Assembly: GCF_028128765.1 (NCBI RefSeq)
Contig: NZ_LBJG01000027.1
Coordinates: 186,001-250,000 of the forward strand
Source: Bradyrhizobium sp. CCBAU 51627
Lineage (GTDB): Bacteria; Pseudomonadota; Alphaproteobacteria; Rhizobiales; Xanthobacteraceae
Length of the DNA stretch: 64,000 nucleotides
Reading direction: 5' to 3'
A program made the translations under genes and the position numbers. Below, piece after piece: positions 16,690 to 24,803 of the stretch; positions within the stretch are counted from its first letter, which is position 1; every line of letters begins with the position of its first letter. The notes beneath the pieces are model-generated. The model ran no database searches. It saw nothing but the letters and a program-made list of their open reading frames with translations, and had not been told where the DNA came from.

Positions 16690-16965
16690 GTTGCTTTGGG
16701 GGGTCTAGGCTGGGCTCCGTCTTGAGAGGCATTTCAAGACGGGGCTCCGGGCACAATGCGCGCGAAACTAACGTCGAGGAAATCTCTTGCCCCGCCCCCA
16801 AGCCCCATACTTGCGCTCCGTTACGCCAGCATTCCTCCCGGTGCGGATCAGGTCGTCGTGTAAGCATGGGCATAGCGCTGATTAAGACCGCCGATCGCAA
16901 TCCACGACCGATTGGGCCATCCGCGCGACGGACCACATGAGGTTGGTCAACTGACCAGCCGCCCT
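16690..16965. other. Noncoding stretch, nothing recognised
   Basis: 276 bp between the lipoprotein-like gene and the remnant gene. No frame with a credible start, ribosome site or family resemblance was found on either strand, and no strong palindrome. Confidence 0.4.
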
Positions 16966-17503
16966 TTAGCTATTTCGTCGCTCGGGCCTGCGCGACGACC
17001 TTCTCCGCGTATGAGAGACCGAGTAGCCCGACATTTGGAGGATGAACTTTGGCGATGCTGTTGCCCCGAAAGTGGGCACAGGATACGTCTGCCCGCGATT
17101 GATGACGGAAATCAACGCGACATGCGGATCGCTGATCTCGAGTTCAACACGTATGCCGGCATGTGGCCGCGCAGGATCGACAGGCTGTGCGCCAATCGGA
17201 CGTACGAAGCCCGGCTCGCGTCGGGTGACCATTGCCAGACCGTGCGCGTCTGCGTTGCGCGCCTGCATCAGGTAGGAGAGCAACGGATCGGCTTTGCGGT
17301 ACCGCTCGATGCCCCCATCCCAAGCATCCCCCCTTTCCTCCCAAAGCCGCCCCAAGTCGGGTGAAGATGCGCTTAAAATGGACGAGGAAAGTGGCCCAAT
17401 GCCGCTCGATTTCGCCGGGATGCTGGGTCGCTCCCAACTCGATTAGAGACTGATGCGCCATGCCAATCTCGCTTTGCGCACGTGCGAGATGACTGCCATC
17501 CAT
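16966..17503 (-). pseudogene. Frameshifted hypothetical gene
   Basis: On the minus strand, ATG 17503 opens a sensible frame (MDGSHLARAQSEIGMAHQSL ... GEIERHWATFLVHFKRIFTRL) that turns to Gly/Arg junk near 17355. A second frame then picks up a natural sequence (RKADPLLSYLMQARNADAHG ... ISDPHVALISVINRGQTYPVPT) and ends at 16966. The two halves read as one protein of about 180 residues split near 17350-17360 in a purine-rich run. The family is unknown to me. A sequencing indel would look the same. Confidence 0.6.
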
Positions 17504-17586
17504 GATCTTCTCCAAGAAGCGCGAGTGCCGCCAGCCGAGGCCCACAGACCTTTTGGAAGCACCTATCTCTTAACTTGTTGAAAAGG

Positions 17587-17673
17587 CTGGTGGGGGAGGA
17601 AGGACTCGAACCTTCGAAGCCATGAGGCGGCTGATTTACAGTCAGCTCCCTTTGCCACTCGGGACACTCCCCC
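17587..17673 (-). tRNA. tRNA-Tyr (anticodon GTA)
   Basis: The minus strand gives an 87-nt class II tRNA from 17673 to an encoded CCA at 17587-17589. The acceptor GGGGGAG pairs with CTCCCCC, the anticodon loop is CTGTAAA, and the long variable arm (CCGCCTCATGGC) and T-arm GGTTCGAGTCC are clear. It lies 207 bp upstream of the divergent rlmB. Confidence 0.95.
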
Positions 17674-17880
17674 GTTCGACGGCAGCACAATCGGGCCGGA
17701 CCTTGCCGGCGGACCGAAGACGGCCATGGAACGTGAAGGCCGCGACAGCCCGGATGGGGGCGCGACCGGGCGCGTTTATGGGCGAAGCGGTGGGGCAAAG
17801 TCAACCGAGGCGAACAGCTAAAATCGCCCTCGCAGCCACCCAAATTGCCATATTCCGGGACCCGTGACACAAGCGAGCCC

Positions 17881-18711
17881 ATGAAGGATCGAAAATTCGT
17901 CCCCAAGGGCCCTCGCAGCGGGTCTAAGCCCTTTAAGAAGCCCGGGAAATCGGCTGGCCGGCCGGCCTGGCGCGACCGCGATTCGCATGCCGACGGCCCC
18001 GTCATCCTCTATGGCTGGCACACCGTCACCATGGCGCTCGCCAACCCGCAGCGGCGGATCCGCAAGCTGACGCTGACCGAGAACGCCGCACGGCGGCTCG
18101 CGGACGAAAACATCGCGAGCCCGATAGCGCCCGAGATCGTCCGGCCGCAGGAGATCGACCGCCTCCTCTCCCCGGACGCCGTACATCAGGGTCTGCTGGC
18201 CGAGGCCGATCCCCTGCCCTCGCCCGACATCGAGACGCTGAAGCAAGAGGGCATGGTGCTGGTGCTCGACCAGATCACCGATCCGCACAATGTCGGTGCC
18301 ATCCTCCGCTCGGCTGCGGCCTTCGCGGTGAAGGCGATCGTCACCACCGCACGTCACAGCCCCGAAGCAACAGGCGTGCTCGCGAAAGCCGCCTCCGGCG
18401 CGCTGGAGCTGGTGCCTGTCGTGACGGTGCAGAACCTCGCGCGCGCCCTGACGGCCTTGAACGAGCGCGGCTTCCAGACCGTCGGCCTTGACAGCGAAGG
18501 CAGCGAGGACCTCTCGGACGTCACGCTGCGCGAGCCGCTCGCGCTGGTGCTCGGCGCCGAAGGCAAGGGCCTCAGGCAATTGACGCGCGAGACCTGCAGT
18601 GTCGTGGCGCGGCTCGACATGCCCGGCGAGATCAAGAGCCTCAACGTGTCGAATGCTGCCGTGCTCTCGCTCTATGTCGGCGCGAGCCGGCTGGGGCTGA
18701 TGAAGCGCTAA
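17881..18711 (+). CDS. rlmB: 23S rRNA (guanosine-2'-O)-methyltransferase RlmB, SPOUT/TrmH family
   Basis: 276 residues from ATG 17881 (an upstream in-frame start at 17845 would only add a short tail). A basic N-terminal tail is followed by a substrate-binding domain (YGWHTVTMALANPQRRI) and the SPOUT knot with motif 1 DQITDPHNVGAILRSAAAF, motif 2 LVLGAEGKGL and motif 3 MPGEIKSLNVSNAA. The enzyme methylates G2251-equivalent in the peptidyl-transferase P loop. Neighbouring tRNA-Tyr is a common arrangement in rhizobia. A tRNA TrmH-type target is a less likely alternative. Confidence 0.88.
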   Translation: MKDRKFVPKGPRSGSKPFKKPGKSAGRPAWRDRDSHADGPVILYGWHTVTMALANPQRRIRKLTLTENAARRLADENIASPIAPEIVRPQEIDRLLSPDAVHQGLLAEADPLPSPDIETLKQEGMVLVLDQITDPHNVGAILRSAAAFAVKAIVTTARHSPEATGVLAKAASGALELVPVVTVQNLARALTALNERGFQTVGLDSEGSEDLSDVTLREPLALVLGAEGKGLRQLTRETCSVVARLDMPGEIKSLNVSNAAVLSLYVGASRLGLMKR

Positions 18712-18748
18712 AAAGACAAAACGCCCGTCCGCATCACGCGAACGGGCG
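18712..18748 (-). terminator. Rho-independent terminator for the 18774-19795 minus-strand unit
   Basis: On the minus strand, CGCCCGT and ACGGGCG arms (18742-18748 and 18722-18728) are followed by TTTTGTCTTTT. The hairpin could also act for rlmB on the plus strand, but there the downstream bases are not T-rich. Confidence 0.75.
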
Positions 18749-18773
18749 CTTGGTTGGCTCGACCGATCAGAGA

Positions 18774-19271
18774 TCAGTAATAGCGGCGCAGAACGCGATG
18801 GCCGCCATAGTACGGCGCGTAGCGGTGGCTGTAGCCATAGCGCGGACCGTAGCCGTAATGCGTGCGCGGCAGATAGCCGTAGCGCGGGCCGTAGCCATAG
18901 CGATACGGACGGTAGTACGGGCGGTGATGATAGGCGTACGGCGCGACAGCCGCGCGATAACCGTAGCCGTAGCCATAATTCGCGGGCGCGACGACCGCGT
19001 CCTCCTGGTAGGTCGGATACGGCGCGAAGGCGCCGGGACCGGTGTAGGTCGGCCCCTGGTTGACGTAGTAGTACTGCGTCGTCGGCTCGGCCAAGCGCTC
19101 ATAGCCATAACCATAGCCGACCCCATAGCCATAACCGCCGCAGCCGGTGTCGCAACCGGTGAAGACCGGCGCAACCGGCTGGCACGGATTGAAGCCGCAG
19201 GCCATGGCCGGTGCGCTGCCCACGAACATCACGGCAGCCGCCGCGACCAGTCCCGAAATCATCTGACGCAT
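18774..19271 (-). CDS. Secreted Gly/Tyr-rich protein, 165 aa
   Basis: A signal peptide (MRQMISGLVAAAAVMFVGSAPAMA) is followed by a Cys-containing segment (CGFNPCQPVAPVFTGCDTGCGG, four Cys) and a long low-complexity tail of YGYGYG, PYRYGYGPRYGY and similar repeats. AGGAG precedes the ATG. Such GY-rich exported proteins are frequent in Bradyrhizobium, with no assigned function; cell-surface or envelope structural roles are plausible. It lies 44 bp downstream of the 19316 gene and ends at a terminator. Confidence 0.75.
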   Translation of the reverse strand: MRQMISGLVAAAAVMFVGSAPAMACGFNPCQPVAPVFTGCDTGCGGYGYGVGYGYGYERLAEPTTQYYYVNQGPTYTGPGAFAPYPTYQEDAVVAPANYGYGYGYRAAVAPYAYHHRPYYRPYRYGYGPRYGYLPRTHYGYGPRYGYSHRYAPYYGGHRVLRRYY

Positions 19272-19315
19272 TACTCTCTCCTGTTGATTTTCGTCTTGTT
19301 GGGTTTTGACGTTTC

Positions 19316-19795
19316 TTAACCCGGCGGCCTGCCGGGCATTTCTGTCTGCGGTCGCGCCCGCCGCGGATGGTCATTGATCTCGGGCGCGAGGATCACCGGC
19401 GGCGGATTGACCGGCACATCCATTTGCGGCGGCAGCGGCGCGGACGATGCGCCCCAGCTACGCTGATAGCTCTCGGCCGGCTTCGGCAATTTGCGGTTCG
19501 CGGGCGGCTCGACTTCGAGACGGCCATAGCCGGGCTGCAGGCCCATGCTGGGGTAATAATGGCCGACGTCGCCGGGCTGCCGTTCCGCCACATAGCGTCC
19601 GCCATAGATGGTGGGCTGCACCTGGACGTTCTTGCCCAGACCCCAGACGCCTTCGACGACGCTATAGGACGCGTCGATATTGTTGATGATGATCGGCACG
19701 CCGGGACGGCCGGGCACGACGATATCGAAACCGCCGCCGGCAAAGGCCGTCGCAGGCAGTCCGATCAGAAAGGCGGCAAGCGCGGATGCGCGCAT
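19316..19795 (-). CDS. Secreted Pro-rich hypothetical protein, 159 aa
   Basis: The signal peptide MRASALAAFLIGLPATAFA is followed by GGFDIVVPGRPGVPIIINNIDASYSVVEGVWGLGKN and a proline-rich C-terminus (PPQMDVPVNPPPVILAPEIN). No enzymatic motif is seen. The GRPGVPIIINN core is distinctive and probably conserved, but I cannot name the family. It is probably cotranscribed with the Gly/Tyr-rich gene downstream. Confidence 0.7.
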   Translation of the reverse strand: MRASALAAFLIGLPATAFAGGGFDIVVPGRPGVPIIINNIDASYSVVEGVWGLGKNVQVQPTIYGGRYVAERQPGDVGHYYPSMGLQPGYGRLEVEPPANRKLPKPAESYQRSWGASSAPLPPQMDVPVNPPPVILAPEINDHPRRARPQTEMPGRPPG

Positions 19796-19957
19796 GGAAG
19801 TATCCCGGTTATCCGGAACACAACCTATCGGATCGCAGCATAGAGAGGGTTAAGGGCGCCTCACCAATTTCCGGTAAGCCTAATGCGTAAGGATCGCGTG
19901 CCGCTCAAATGCCGCGCAAGACAATAGCGAGATGTTAACGGGCTGCCGCTCGCACCT

Positions 19958-19982
19958 GGAACTCGCTCAGCTCACATCCGTT
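19958..19982 (+). promoter_or_regulatory. EcfG-type (general stress) promoter
   Basis: GGAAC (19958-19962), 16 bp, CGTT (19979-19982) fits the alphaproteobacterial EcfG sigma-factor consensus. The predicted start is near 19989, giving a leader of about 84 nt before the secreted-protein ATG at 20073. Confidence 0.65.
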
Positions 19983-20072
19983 TGACTGGATAAGTCGGCA
20001 AAATGTCCCGTTTCGCCGGAACGGCAGCCGCCTTCAGCATTTAGCTCCCGATCAACAACATGGGAGAGAACA

Positions 20073-20522
20073 ATGACAAAGCTGACACTTCTCGGTGCAA
20101 CGGCCATCGCGGCAACCATGTTGGCGGGCTCCGCTATGGCGCAAACGGTGGCCGCTCCGGGGCGCTGCACGGGGCAATTCCCCAACGCCAGTTGCGCGAA
20201 CGTCGGACCGGGCAATCCGTATGCCGAACGTGGCTATCGCCATCGCCGGGTGAGCTATCGCCACAGCAATGGCGATTGGAATAACGACTGGAACAGGACG
20301 CATACGGGCTTCTGGCCGACCGACGTGGCCGGCGATGTCGCCGGCGCTGCGATCGGGACTGCGGGCGCGATCGCAACCGCGCCGTTCCGCGCGTTGGACA
20401 ACAGCTACGCTTATGACAACCGTGGCTGGGACACGCGAACCTACGCCCAGCGGAACGGCTTCGTCTGTACGCCCGGTACCTGGTTCAAGGGCGAGGACGG
20501 CCGCCGGCACATCTGCCAGTAA
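20073..20522 (+). CDS. Secreted hypothetical protein, 149 aa, probably stress-induced
   Basis: GGGAGAG lies before ATG 20073. The signal peptide MTKLTLLGATAIAATMLAGSAMAQ precedes a mature part containing a Gly/Ala-rich hydrophobic stretch (DVAGDVAGAAIGTAGAIATAPF) and a C-terminal NGFVCTPGTWFKGEDGRRHICQ with two Cys. A perfect EcfG-type promoter upstream and a 10-bp-stem terminator downstream make it a monocistronic unit. Function unknown. Confidence 0.75.
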   Translation: MTKLTLLGATAIAATMLAGSAMAQTVAAPGRCTGQFPNASCANVGPGNPYAERGYRHRRVSYRHSNGDWNNDWNRTHTGFWPTDVAGDVAGAAIGTAGAIATAPFRALDNSYAYDNRGWDTRTYAQRNGFVCTPGTWFKGEDGRRHICQ

Positions 20523-20546
20523 GCCGATTTCGTGGCGTACGCGCCA

Positions 20547-20575
20547 ACAGGCGGCCGCATGGCCGCCTGTTTCGT
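20547..20575 (+). terminator. Terminator-like hairpin after the 20073 gene
   Basis: ACAGGCGGCC (20547-20556) and GGCCGCCTGT (20561-20570) form a perfect 10-bp stem with a 4-nt loop, followed by TTCG. The T-tract is short but the stem is very strong. Confidence 0.6.
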
Positions 20576-20676
20576 GCCCACGCGGGTTCTGGCACTTTCC
20601 AACCAAGTCTGATATTGCGACGCGCGGGCGGGCAGCCCCGCGCGCGCCGGCCCCTGCCCGTTTCCCTAGGGGCGTC

Positions 20677-20751
20677 GCCGGCTTAGCTCAGCGGTAGAGC
20701 AGCGGTTTTGTAAACCGAAGGTCGGGGGTTCAATCCCCTCAGCCGGCACCA
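20677..20751 (+). tRNA. tRNA-Thr (anticodon TGT)
   Basis: A 75-nt cloverleaf: acceptor GCCGGCT/AGCCGGC, D-arm GCTCAGCGGTAGAGC, anticodon loop TTTGTAA (TGT), T-loop GGTTCAATCCC, discriminator A and encoded CCA at 20749-20751. Confidence 0.95.
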
Positions 20752-20884
20752 GCTTCCGATGTGCCCTCAGGCCGACGCCTTCCTCACACTTCCTTGTCCC
20801 TGGGAGTGACAGCGCAAGGTCGCCGCAACAGCATCCGGCATCGATCATCGACCACGCTCCGCGTCCAAGCGACCAAGACTGTTA

Positions 20885-21573
20885 TCAGTCAGGCAATTCA
20901 TCCAGCCGCCACAACCCGAGGCTTTTGTCGCGCCAGCCGCCATCGCCCTCGTCGCAACGCTCGTTGATCACCTTGCGCGGAGACGGCCAGTTGAACGGCG
21001 CCTTCGTCATGTTGAGCGCGCGCCAGTCGCCGTCCTCGCAATCGCGATTGTCCCGCCATTCAGGAAACGTCGTGGCCAGCAGGAATTGCGCGCCGCTCGC
21101 GCGGAAGCGGGCGACAGCGCGTGCGATGTTCTGAAAGCTCAGATGCACGAGACAATCGCGGCACAGGATGACATCGCAACTCGGTAGCGCATCGCGCGTG
21201 ATGTCGCCAAGGAGGAAGCGGCCGCGCGCCTCGCCGCGCGCCACGCGCGCCGTGTTGGCCGCGATCAGCGACGGCACGATGTCGATGCCGGTGTAGTCGA
21301 TGTCGAGCTCCATGTTGCCGATCCAGCGGGCATCGCCGCAGGGTGCATCGAGCAGCGACCGGGCGCCGAGCTGTTGCAACAAGCCAGGCAGAGTCTCGCG
21401 GATCGCGGCGGTGGCGCAATCCTCCGAGCCGAGACCCGAGACGGAGGTCGCGCCCCCCAGAGATTGGTGCGCTCGATCCGCTCGAAGCGCGCAGCGAGCT
21501 CGAGGCCAGCAAAGTTCGCCCGGTCAGCAACGAACCGCTGATGGGCGAGCACAGGGGGACGGTGTGAAATCAT
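20885..21573 (-). pseudogene. Class I SAM-dependent methyltransferase, frameshifted in a G run
   Basis: From ATG 21573 the minus strand encodes a natural N-terminus (MISHRPPVLAHQRFVADRA ... RFERIERTNLWGA) that goes out of frame at a run of six G (plus-strand C 21453-21458). One added G restores LWGGATSVSGLGSEDC and leads straight into the methyltransferase core LLDAPCGDARWIGNME, IDIVPSLIAANT and CDVILCRDCLVHLSF, ending at 20885. The restored protein would be about 230 residues. The core alone lacks the N-terminal cap. This is either a true mutation or an assembly error in a homopolymer. Confidence 0.75.
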
Positions 21574-21661
21574 CGGCTGGAGACTCGCGTCAAGATTCCG
21601 TCGCAAGCCCAATATACATGCGACGCATCGCGTCCGAAACGTCTCTCCTGCGAGCCCACTC

Positions 21662-22105
21662 GTGATCAGCCGACGCGCGGCTCTGGCCGCCATCGCCGCA
21701 GTATACGGTCGCCGTACCGTGACCGCCGTGCTTGGCCGATCCGACTGTTCGGGACAGGTCGGCCTGCTTGGCTTCTCGTTGGGCAGCTACATCGCCGCCG
21801 AGGCCGCTGCGCGCGACAATCGCATCGCAGCTCTCGCGGTGCTCTATGGCGGCATGCCCACGGCCATGGTCGCGAAGGTCAAGCACCTGCCGCCGCTGAT
21901 CGCATTGCATGGCGAGGCCGACAAGAACGTCTCGATCTCGGAAGGACGGGAGCTGGTTGCGCTCGGCAAGTCGGTTGGCGCCGAGACCGAATTCGTGCCC
22001 TATCCAGGCAAGGGCCACGGCTTTGACTTCTCCGACACCGACCCGATGACATCGGACGCGATCAATCGGGTCACACAGTTCTTCCAGGTCAAACTCGCCG
22101 TCTGA
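21662..22105 (+). pseudogene. Dienelactone hydrolase-like alpha/beta hydrolase with internal deletion
   Basis: GTG 21662 opens a Tat-like start (ISRRAALAAIAAV) that joins directly to the C-terminal half of a dienelactone-hydrolase family enzyme: nucleophile elbow GFSLGSY, acid in HGEADKNV and base in GKGHGFDFSD. At 147 residues it lacks the first strands and oxyanion region, about 100 residues, that should lie between the signal and VTAVLGRSD. Catalytic triad residues remain, but folding without the N-terminal core is doubtful. It is divergent from the frameshifted methyltransferase by 88 bp. Confidence 0.6.
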
Positions 22106-22116
22106 CCGCAACCGGC

Positions 22117-22836
22117 TCAATCCGGCTTCTGCCATTCCATGATGTGGAAGTACGGGACGCGGCGATGACTGGCGATCCTGGCGGGATCGCCTCCGCTAGG
22201 CTCCGGCTCGACGAACATGCGCAACACCAGACCCTGATCCAGCAACAGCGTCATGTATCTGCTGAGGGGACGATGCCAGTTCTGGACCCGGATGCCGCGC
22301 CAGCTCAGCCAGATCGGCCGCTCGTCCATGTAGTGATCGATCGTAAACCGCGCGGTGCCTTCGCCGTCGCGCGTCCAGCCCATCGGCTGGCCGGCGGTGT
22401 TGAAGCTGGTGAGATTGGCAATCAGCAGCGTGCCGCCCGGCCGCAGCGCCCCCGCCATCTTCGCGATCGCAGCGTCGAGATCGGGCATGTCGATCAGGCT
22501 GAGATAGCTGACCACCAGGTCGAAATCCGCATCGACGTCCATGGTCTCCGCACGGCCCAGCCGATAGTCGCCATGCGGGTCCAGCTCCCGGGCGCGCCTC
22601 AGCAGCGCTTCGGTCGGGTCAATGCCGGTCGTGCGGATGCCGGCGCGCTGCATGATGCGGCAAAAGCGCCCCTCTCCGCAGCCGACGTCCAGCGCACGGC
22701 GGAAGCCGCGGTGTTCGACGCGCGCCTGCATCGGCGCATCGAGCACGTAGCGGCGACCATAGTCGCCGTCGTCACCCTGCTCGACGATCCAGGCGGCCGC
22801 TGACGCGCTCCAGCCGTCGCTGACGTCCTCGCTCAT
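22117..22836 (-). CDS. Class I SAM-dependent methyltransferase
   Basis: 239 residues from ATG 22836 (GAAGGCCGAG upstream; an in-frame start at 22896 is weaker). SAM motif I is ALDVGCGEGRFCR, the acidic end of strand 2 is GIDPTEALLRRAR, and motif post-I/II are FDLVVSYLSLIDMPDLDAAI and LRPGGTLLIANL. The layout is that of UbiE/Methyltransf_11 type small-molecule methyltransferases. Substrate unknown. Unlike its neighbour at 20885 it is intact. Confidence 0.88.
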   Translation of the reverse strand: MSEDVSDGWSASAAAWIVEQGDDGDYGRRYVLDAPMQARVEHRGFRRALDVGCGEGRFCRIMQRAGIRTTGIDPTEALLRRARELDPHGDYRLGRAETMDVDADFDLVVSYLSLIDMPDLDAAIAKMAGALRPGGTLLIANLTSFNTAGQPMGWTRDGEGTARFTIDHYMDERPIWLSWRGIRVQNWHRPLSRYMTLLLDQGLVLRMFVEPEPSGGDPARIASHRRVPYFHIMEWQKPD

Positions 22837-22995
22837 ATCTCGGCCTTCAGGATTGGACGTTCGTCGCGCGAAAAGCCCGAGAGGGCTACTGATCACAGAC
22901 GGAATGCAAGTTCAACATCAGGTAGCATGCAGTCCGCATGTCAAAAAGCGCTCAAGAGCCGCATCGATGCATTCATCGCGCGTTTGGTGTCGTTC

Positions 22996-23040
22996 GAGCA
23001 TGATCGCCCGGAAAAACCGCTACGCGCTTTTCCGGATCGC
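22996..23040. repeat. CCGGAAAA..TTTTCCGG palindromic intergenic repeat
   Basis: GATCGCCCGGAAAAACCGC followed by TACGCGCTTTTCCGGATC forms a stem (CCGGAAAA with TTTTCCGG) around a CGC-rich centre. It has the form of the dispersed GCATGATC-CGGAAAA type element common in Bradyrhizobiaceae; a diverged copy is at 24281-24314. Confidence 0.65.
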
Positions 23041-23050
23041 GCCGGAGCGA

Positions 23051-23215
23051 TCAAACCGGCGAGACCTCCTTGCCATCCTCAGACCGGGCTTGGGCGCGCA
23101 CCAGATCCTCGACGAATGCGATCACCTCCGCCCGCTTCTCGGGCGGCAGGGAGAGAAAGGCCCGCACAAGCCGCAGGCCCTGCGCTTCGTCTGACGGTTC
23201 GAGCTTGGAATCCAT
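23051..23215 (-). CDS. Small acidic helical protein, 54 aa
   Basis: MDSKLEPSDEAQGLRLVRAF is followed by LSLPPEKRAEVIAFVEDLVRAQ, a helix pattern resembling the tail that follows helix-turn-helix domains in some Xre-type regulators, but no DNA-binding helix is present. Only a weak AGAG lies before ATG 23215. Function unknown. Confidence 0.55.
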   Translation of the reverse strand: MDSKLEPSDEAQGLRLVRAFLSLPPEKRAEVIAFVEDLVRAQARSEDGKEVSPV

Positions 23216-23320
23216 TGCTCTAATGTCGGGCGTCCGGGAAAAATATGCAATCCCTTGCGGACGGCCCGCTTGATTCGCCGCCCGGGCTTTGGTGGAATAG
23301 CTCGAACAGGGTGGTGGACC

Positions 23321-23689
23321 ATGAAGTGGATCAGGGAGCGCGACGCACTGATCGCGCAGACACTGGCCTTTGTGCAGTCGGTGTCCGGCAGGAAGGACGA
23401 TTTTCGTCAACGGGATACCACTGCGGCTGCAGAAGTCACCTCGGTCCAGGCGGTGACAGTCGCGTTCGAACCGCCGCAGGCCGATCCGCCGCCGCAGGTT
23501 GCCCCGTCGCCCCAACCCGTTCCCCCGCCCTCGGCAAGTGATTTCCGCAGCGAGATGCAGGCCCGCATTGCCAGTTTCAGAAAACATCAGGAACGTTTTG
23601 AGCGCGAGCGCGAGGACTATTGTGCGGCAACTTTGACCAGGCTACGCGCCGCAATCCGCGACGCGGCCCCGCCGCCAGCCCCGAAGTAG
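23321..23689 (+). CDS. Hypothetical protein with Pro-rich linker, 122 aa
   Basis: From ATG 23321 an N-terminal helix (MKWIRERDALIAQTLAFVQSVSG) is joined by a proline-rich linker (PPQADPPPQVAPSPQPVPPP) to a C-terminal charged helix (MQARIASFRKHQERFERERED). No signal peptide. Function unknown; the two-helix layout with a flexible linker suggests a protein-interaction role. Confidence 0.5.
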   Translation: MKWIRERDALIAQTLAFVQSVSGRKDDFRQRDTTAAAEVTSVQAVTVAFEPPQADPPPQVAPSPQPVPPPSASDFRSEMQARIASFRKHQERFEREREDYCAATLTRLRAAIRDAAPPPAPK

Positions 23690-23700
23690 GGCCGGACCGC

Positions 23701-23808
23701 CTATAACCACGACCAAACCAGCCAGAGATTGGCCGCGCAGGCGCCAAGCAGTGCCAGCGTCAGTGGCAGGAGCATGTGCCCGCAACAGGTTTTCAGATCG
23801 GTCGTCAT
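23701..23808 (-). CDS. Small membrane peptide, 35 aa
   Basis: ATG 23808 gives MTTDLKTCCGHMLLPLTLALLGACAANLWLVWSWL, a short polar head with two Cys and one hydrophobic helix. It converges on the 23321 gene with an 11-nt gap. The ribosome site is weak (GGATG). The hydrophobic pattern is the main reason to list it. Confidence 0.35.
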   Translation of the reverse strand: MTTDLKTCCGHMLLPLTLALLGACAANLWLVWSWL

Positions 23809-23933
23809 GGCTGGAAACATCCGCTGATTCCGCCGAACGAGTCCCAAAGTTTCTTTTTTTGGCGATTCAGGACTCGTTAAGGACTCAGGACCCGGCTATG
23901 TGGCGCCCTCGATCACGGCCCCGTGATTAATCT

Positions 23934-23959
23934 GGAACCCCTCGCCGCATCACTTCGTT
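23934..23959 (+). promoter_or_regulatory. EcfG-type promoter
   Basis: GGAAC (23934-23938), 17 bp, CGTT (23956-23959). The predicted start near 23966 leaves a leader of about 20 nt before ATG 23987. Confidence 0.6.
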
Positions 23960-23986
23960 AACGCGCTTTCCGGGAGCGGAAAGCAA

Positions 23987-24241
23987 ATGCCCTACGCCCT
24001 GTTCTGCAACGACAGCCAGATCAGCAAAGCCTATCCGAGCGAAGCCGACGTCTGGAAACTCGCACAACGGAGCGGTCTGGTCGTGGACGTCGGCACCGAT
24101 GGGGAACGGCACGGTCCGCGCCGGATGCTCGACAACGACTATGAGATCAAATCCTGCCGGGCCGCCCAAGGCGAGGATCCGGCCAAGAACAAAGCGGACG
24201 CCGAGCGGGAATCCAGGATGGAGCTTCAGCTCAACTCGTAA
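23987..24241 (+). CDS. Small hypothetical protein, 84 aa, probably stress-induced
   Basis: MPYALFCNDSQISKAYPSEADVWKLAQRSGLVVDV reads as a compact alpha/beta unit; a charged C-terminus (GEDPAKNKADAERESRMELQL) follows. No signal or membrane segment. An EcfG-type promoter is directly upstream and a CCGGCC-AAA-GGCCGG hairpin follows the stop (24245-24259). Family not recognised, but the frame looks genuine. Confidence 0.65.
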   Translation: MPYALFCNDSQISKAYPSEADVWKLAQRSGLVVDVGTDGERHGPRRMLDNDYEIKSCRAAQGEDPAKNKADAERESRMELQLNS

Positions 24242-24280
24242 GACCCGGCCAAAGGCCGGCAGCCAGGTGGCATGGGCTTG

Positions 24281-24314
24281 CCCGAAAGCCGCTTCGCACT
24301 TTCCCGGATCATGC
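24281..24314. repeat. Diverged copy of the palindromic intergenic repeat
   Basis: CCCGAAAGCCGCTTCGCACT then TTCCCGGATCATGC parallels the element at 22996-23040, with the same CCGGAAA/TTTCCGG skeleton, GCTTCGC centre and GGATCATGC end. Confidence 0.55.
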
Positions 24315-24315
24315 C

Positions 24316-24558
24316 TCAGGGCGTCGCGGTCGCCAGGGAAGCCTGCTCACCGGGGAGCGCCACGCAGGCCTTGCGACGGTGCAGCCCGCGGATCGCCCCG
24401 GTCACCTTGAGGACCTTCCCTGACGGACAGGAGGCGTCCTTCACGAACGCGACCTCGTAAGGTGCCAACATCAGAGGCTCGGATTTGAGGATTGTTTGGG
24501 CAGAGCACGGCAGGGCAACGAAGCACGAGACCACCATCACCGACGCCAACATACGCAT
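24316..24558 (-). CDS. Small secreted protein, 80 aa
   Basis: From ATG 24558 a signal peptide (MRMLASVMVVSCFVALPCSAQ) precedes ILKSEPLMLAPYEVAFVKDASCPSGKVLKVTGAIRG with a CPSGKVLKVTG core and two mature cysteines. I recall similar short exported proteins in Bradyrhizobium (DUF6719-like), but cannot confirm. The ribosome site is poor, so an upstream in-frame start is possible. Confidence 0.55.
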   Translation of the reverse strand: MRMLASVMVVSCFVALPCSAQTILKSEPLMLAPYEVAFVKDASCPSGKVLKVTGAIRGLHRRKACVALPGEQASLATATP

Positions 24559-24740
24559 GTTCGATATCCCACCAGCCCGGCAATGCACTAATACGCCTTC
24601 CGAAGCGCGAGTTCCGTACGTCGCAAAAATTATTTTTGCTTTACTCGCCACTCGTGACACGCATGAGAAAGGCGCGCGCCGGACTGTTTGCGTGCAAATG
24701 ACGCGCCAGATGGTTCACGCGATGCAAGCTGCGAGGCAAG

Positions 24741-24768
24741 AAAACAAAAGGCCGGCGGAGCGCCGGCC
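24741..24768 (-). terminator. Rho-independent terminator of the outer membrane protein gene
   Basis: GGCCGGCG (24750-24757) pairs perfectly with CGCCGGCC (24761-24768) over a 3-nt loop. On the minus strand the stem is followed by TTTTGTTTT. Confidence 0.85.
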
Positions 24769-24803
24769 TTCGTCAGATGGTGATCGTGCCCGGACTCGGC
24801 AGG

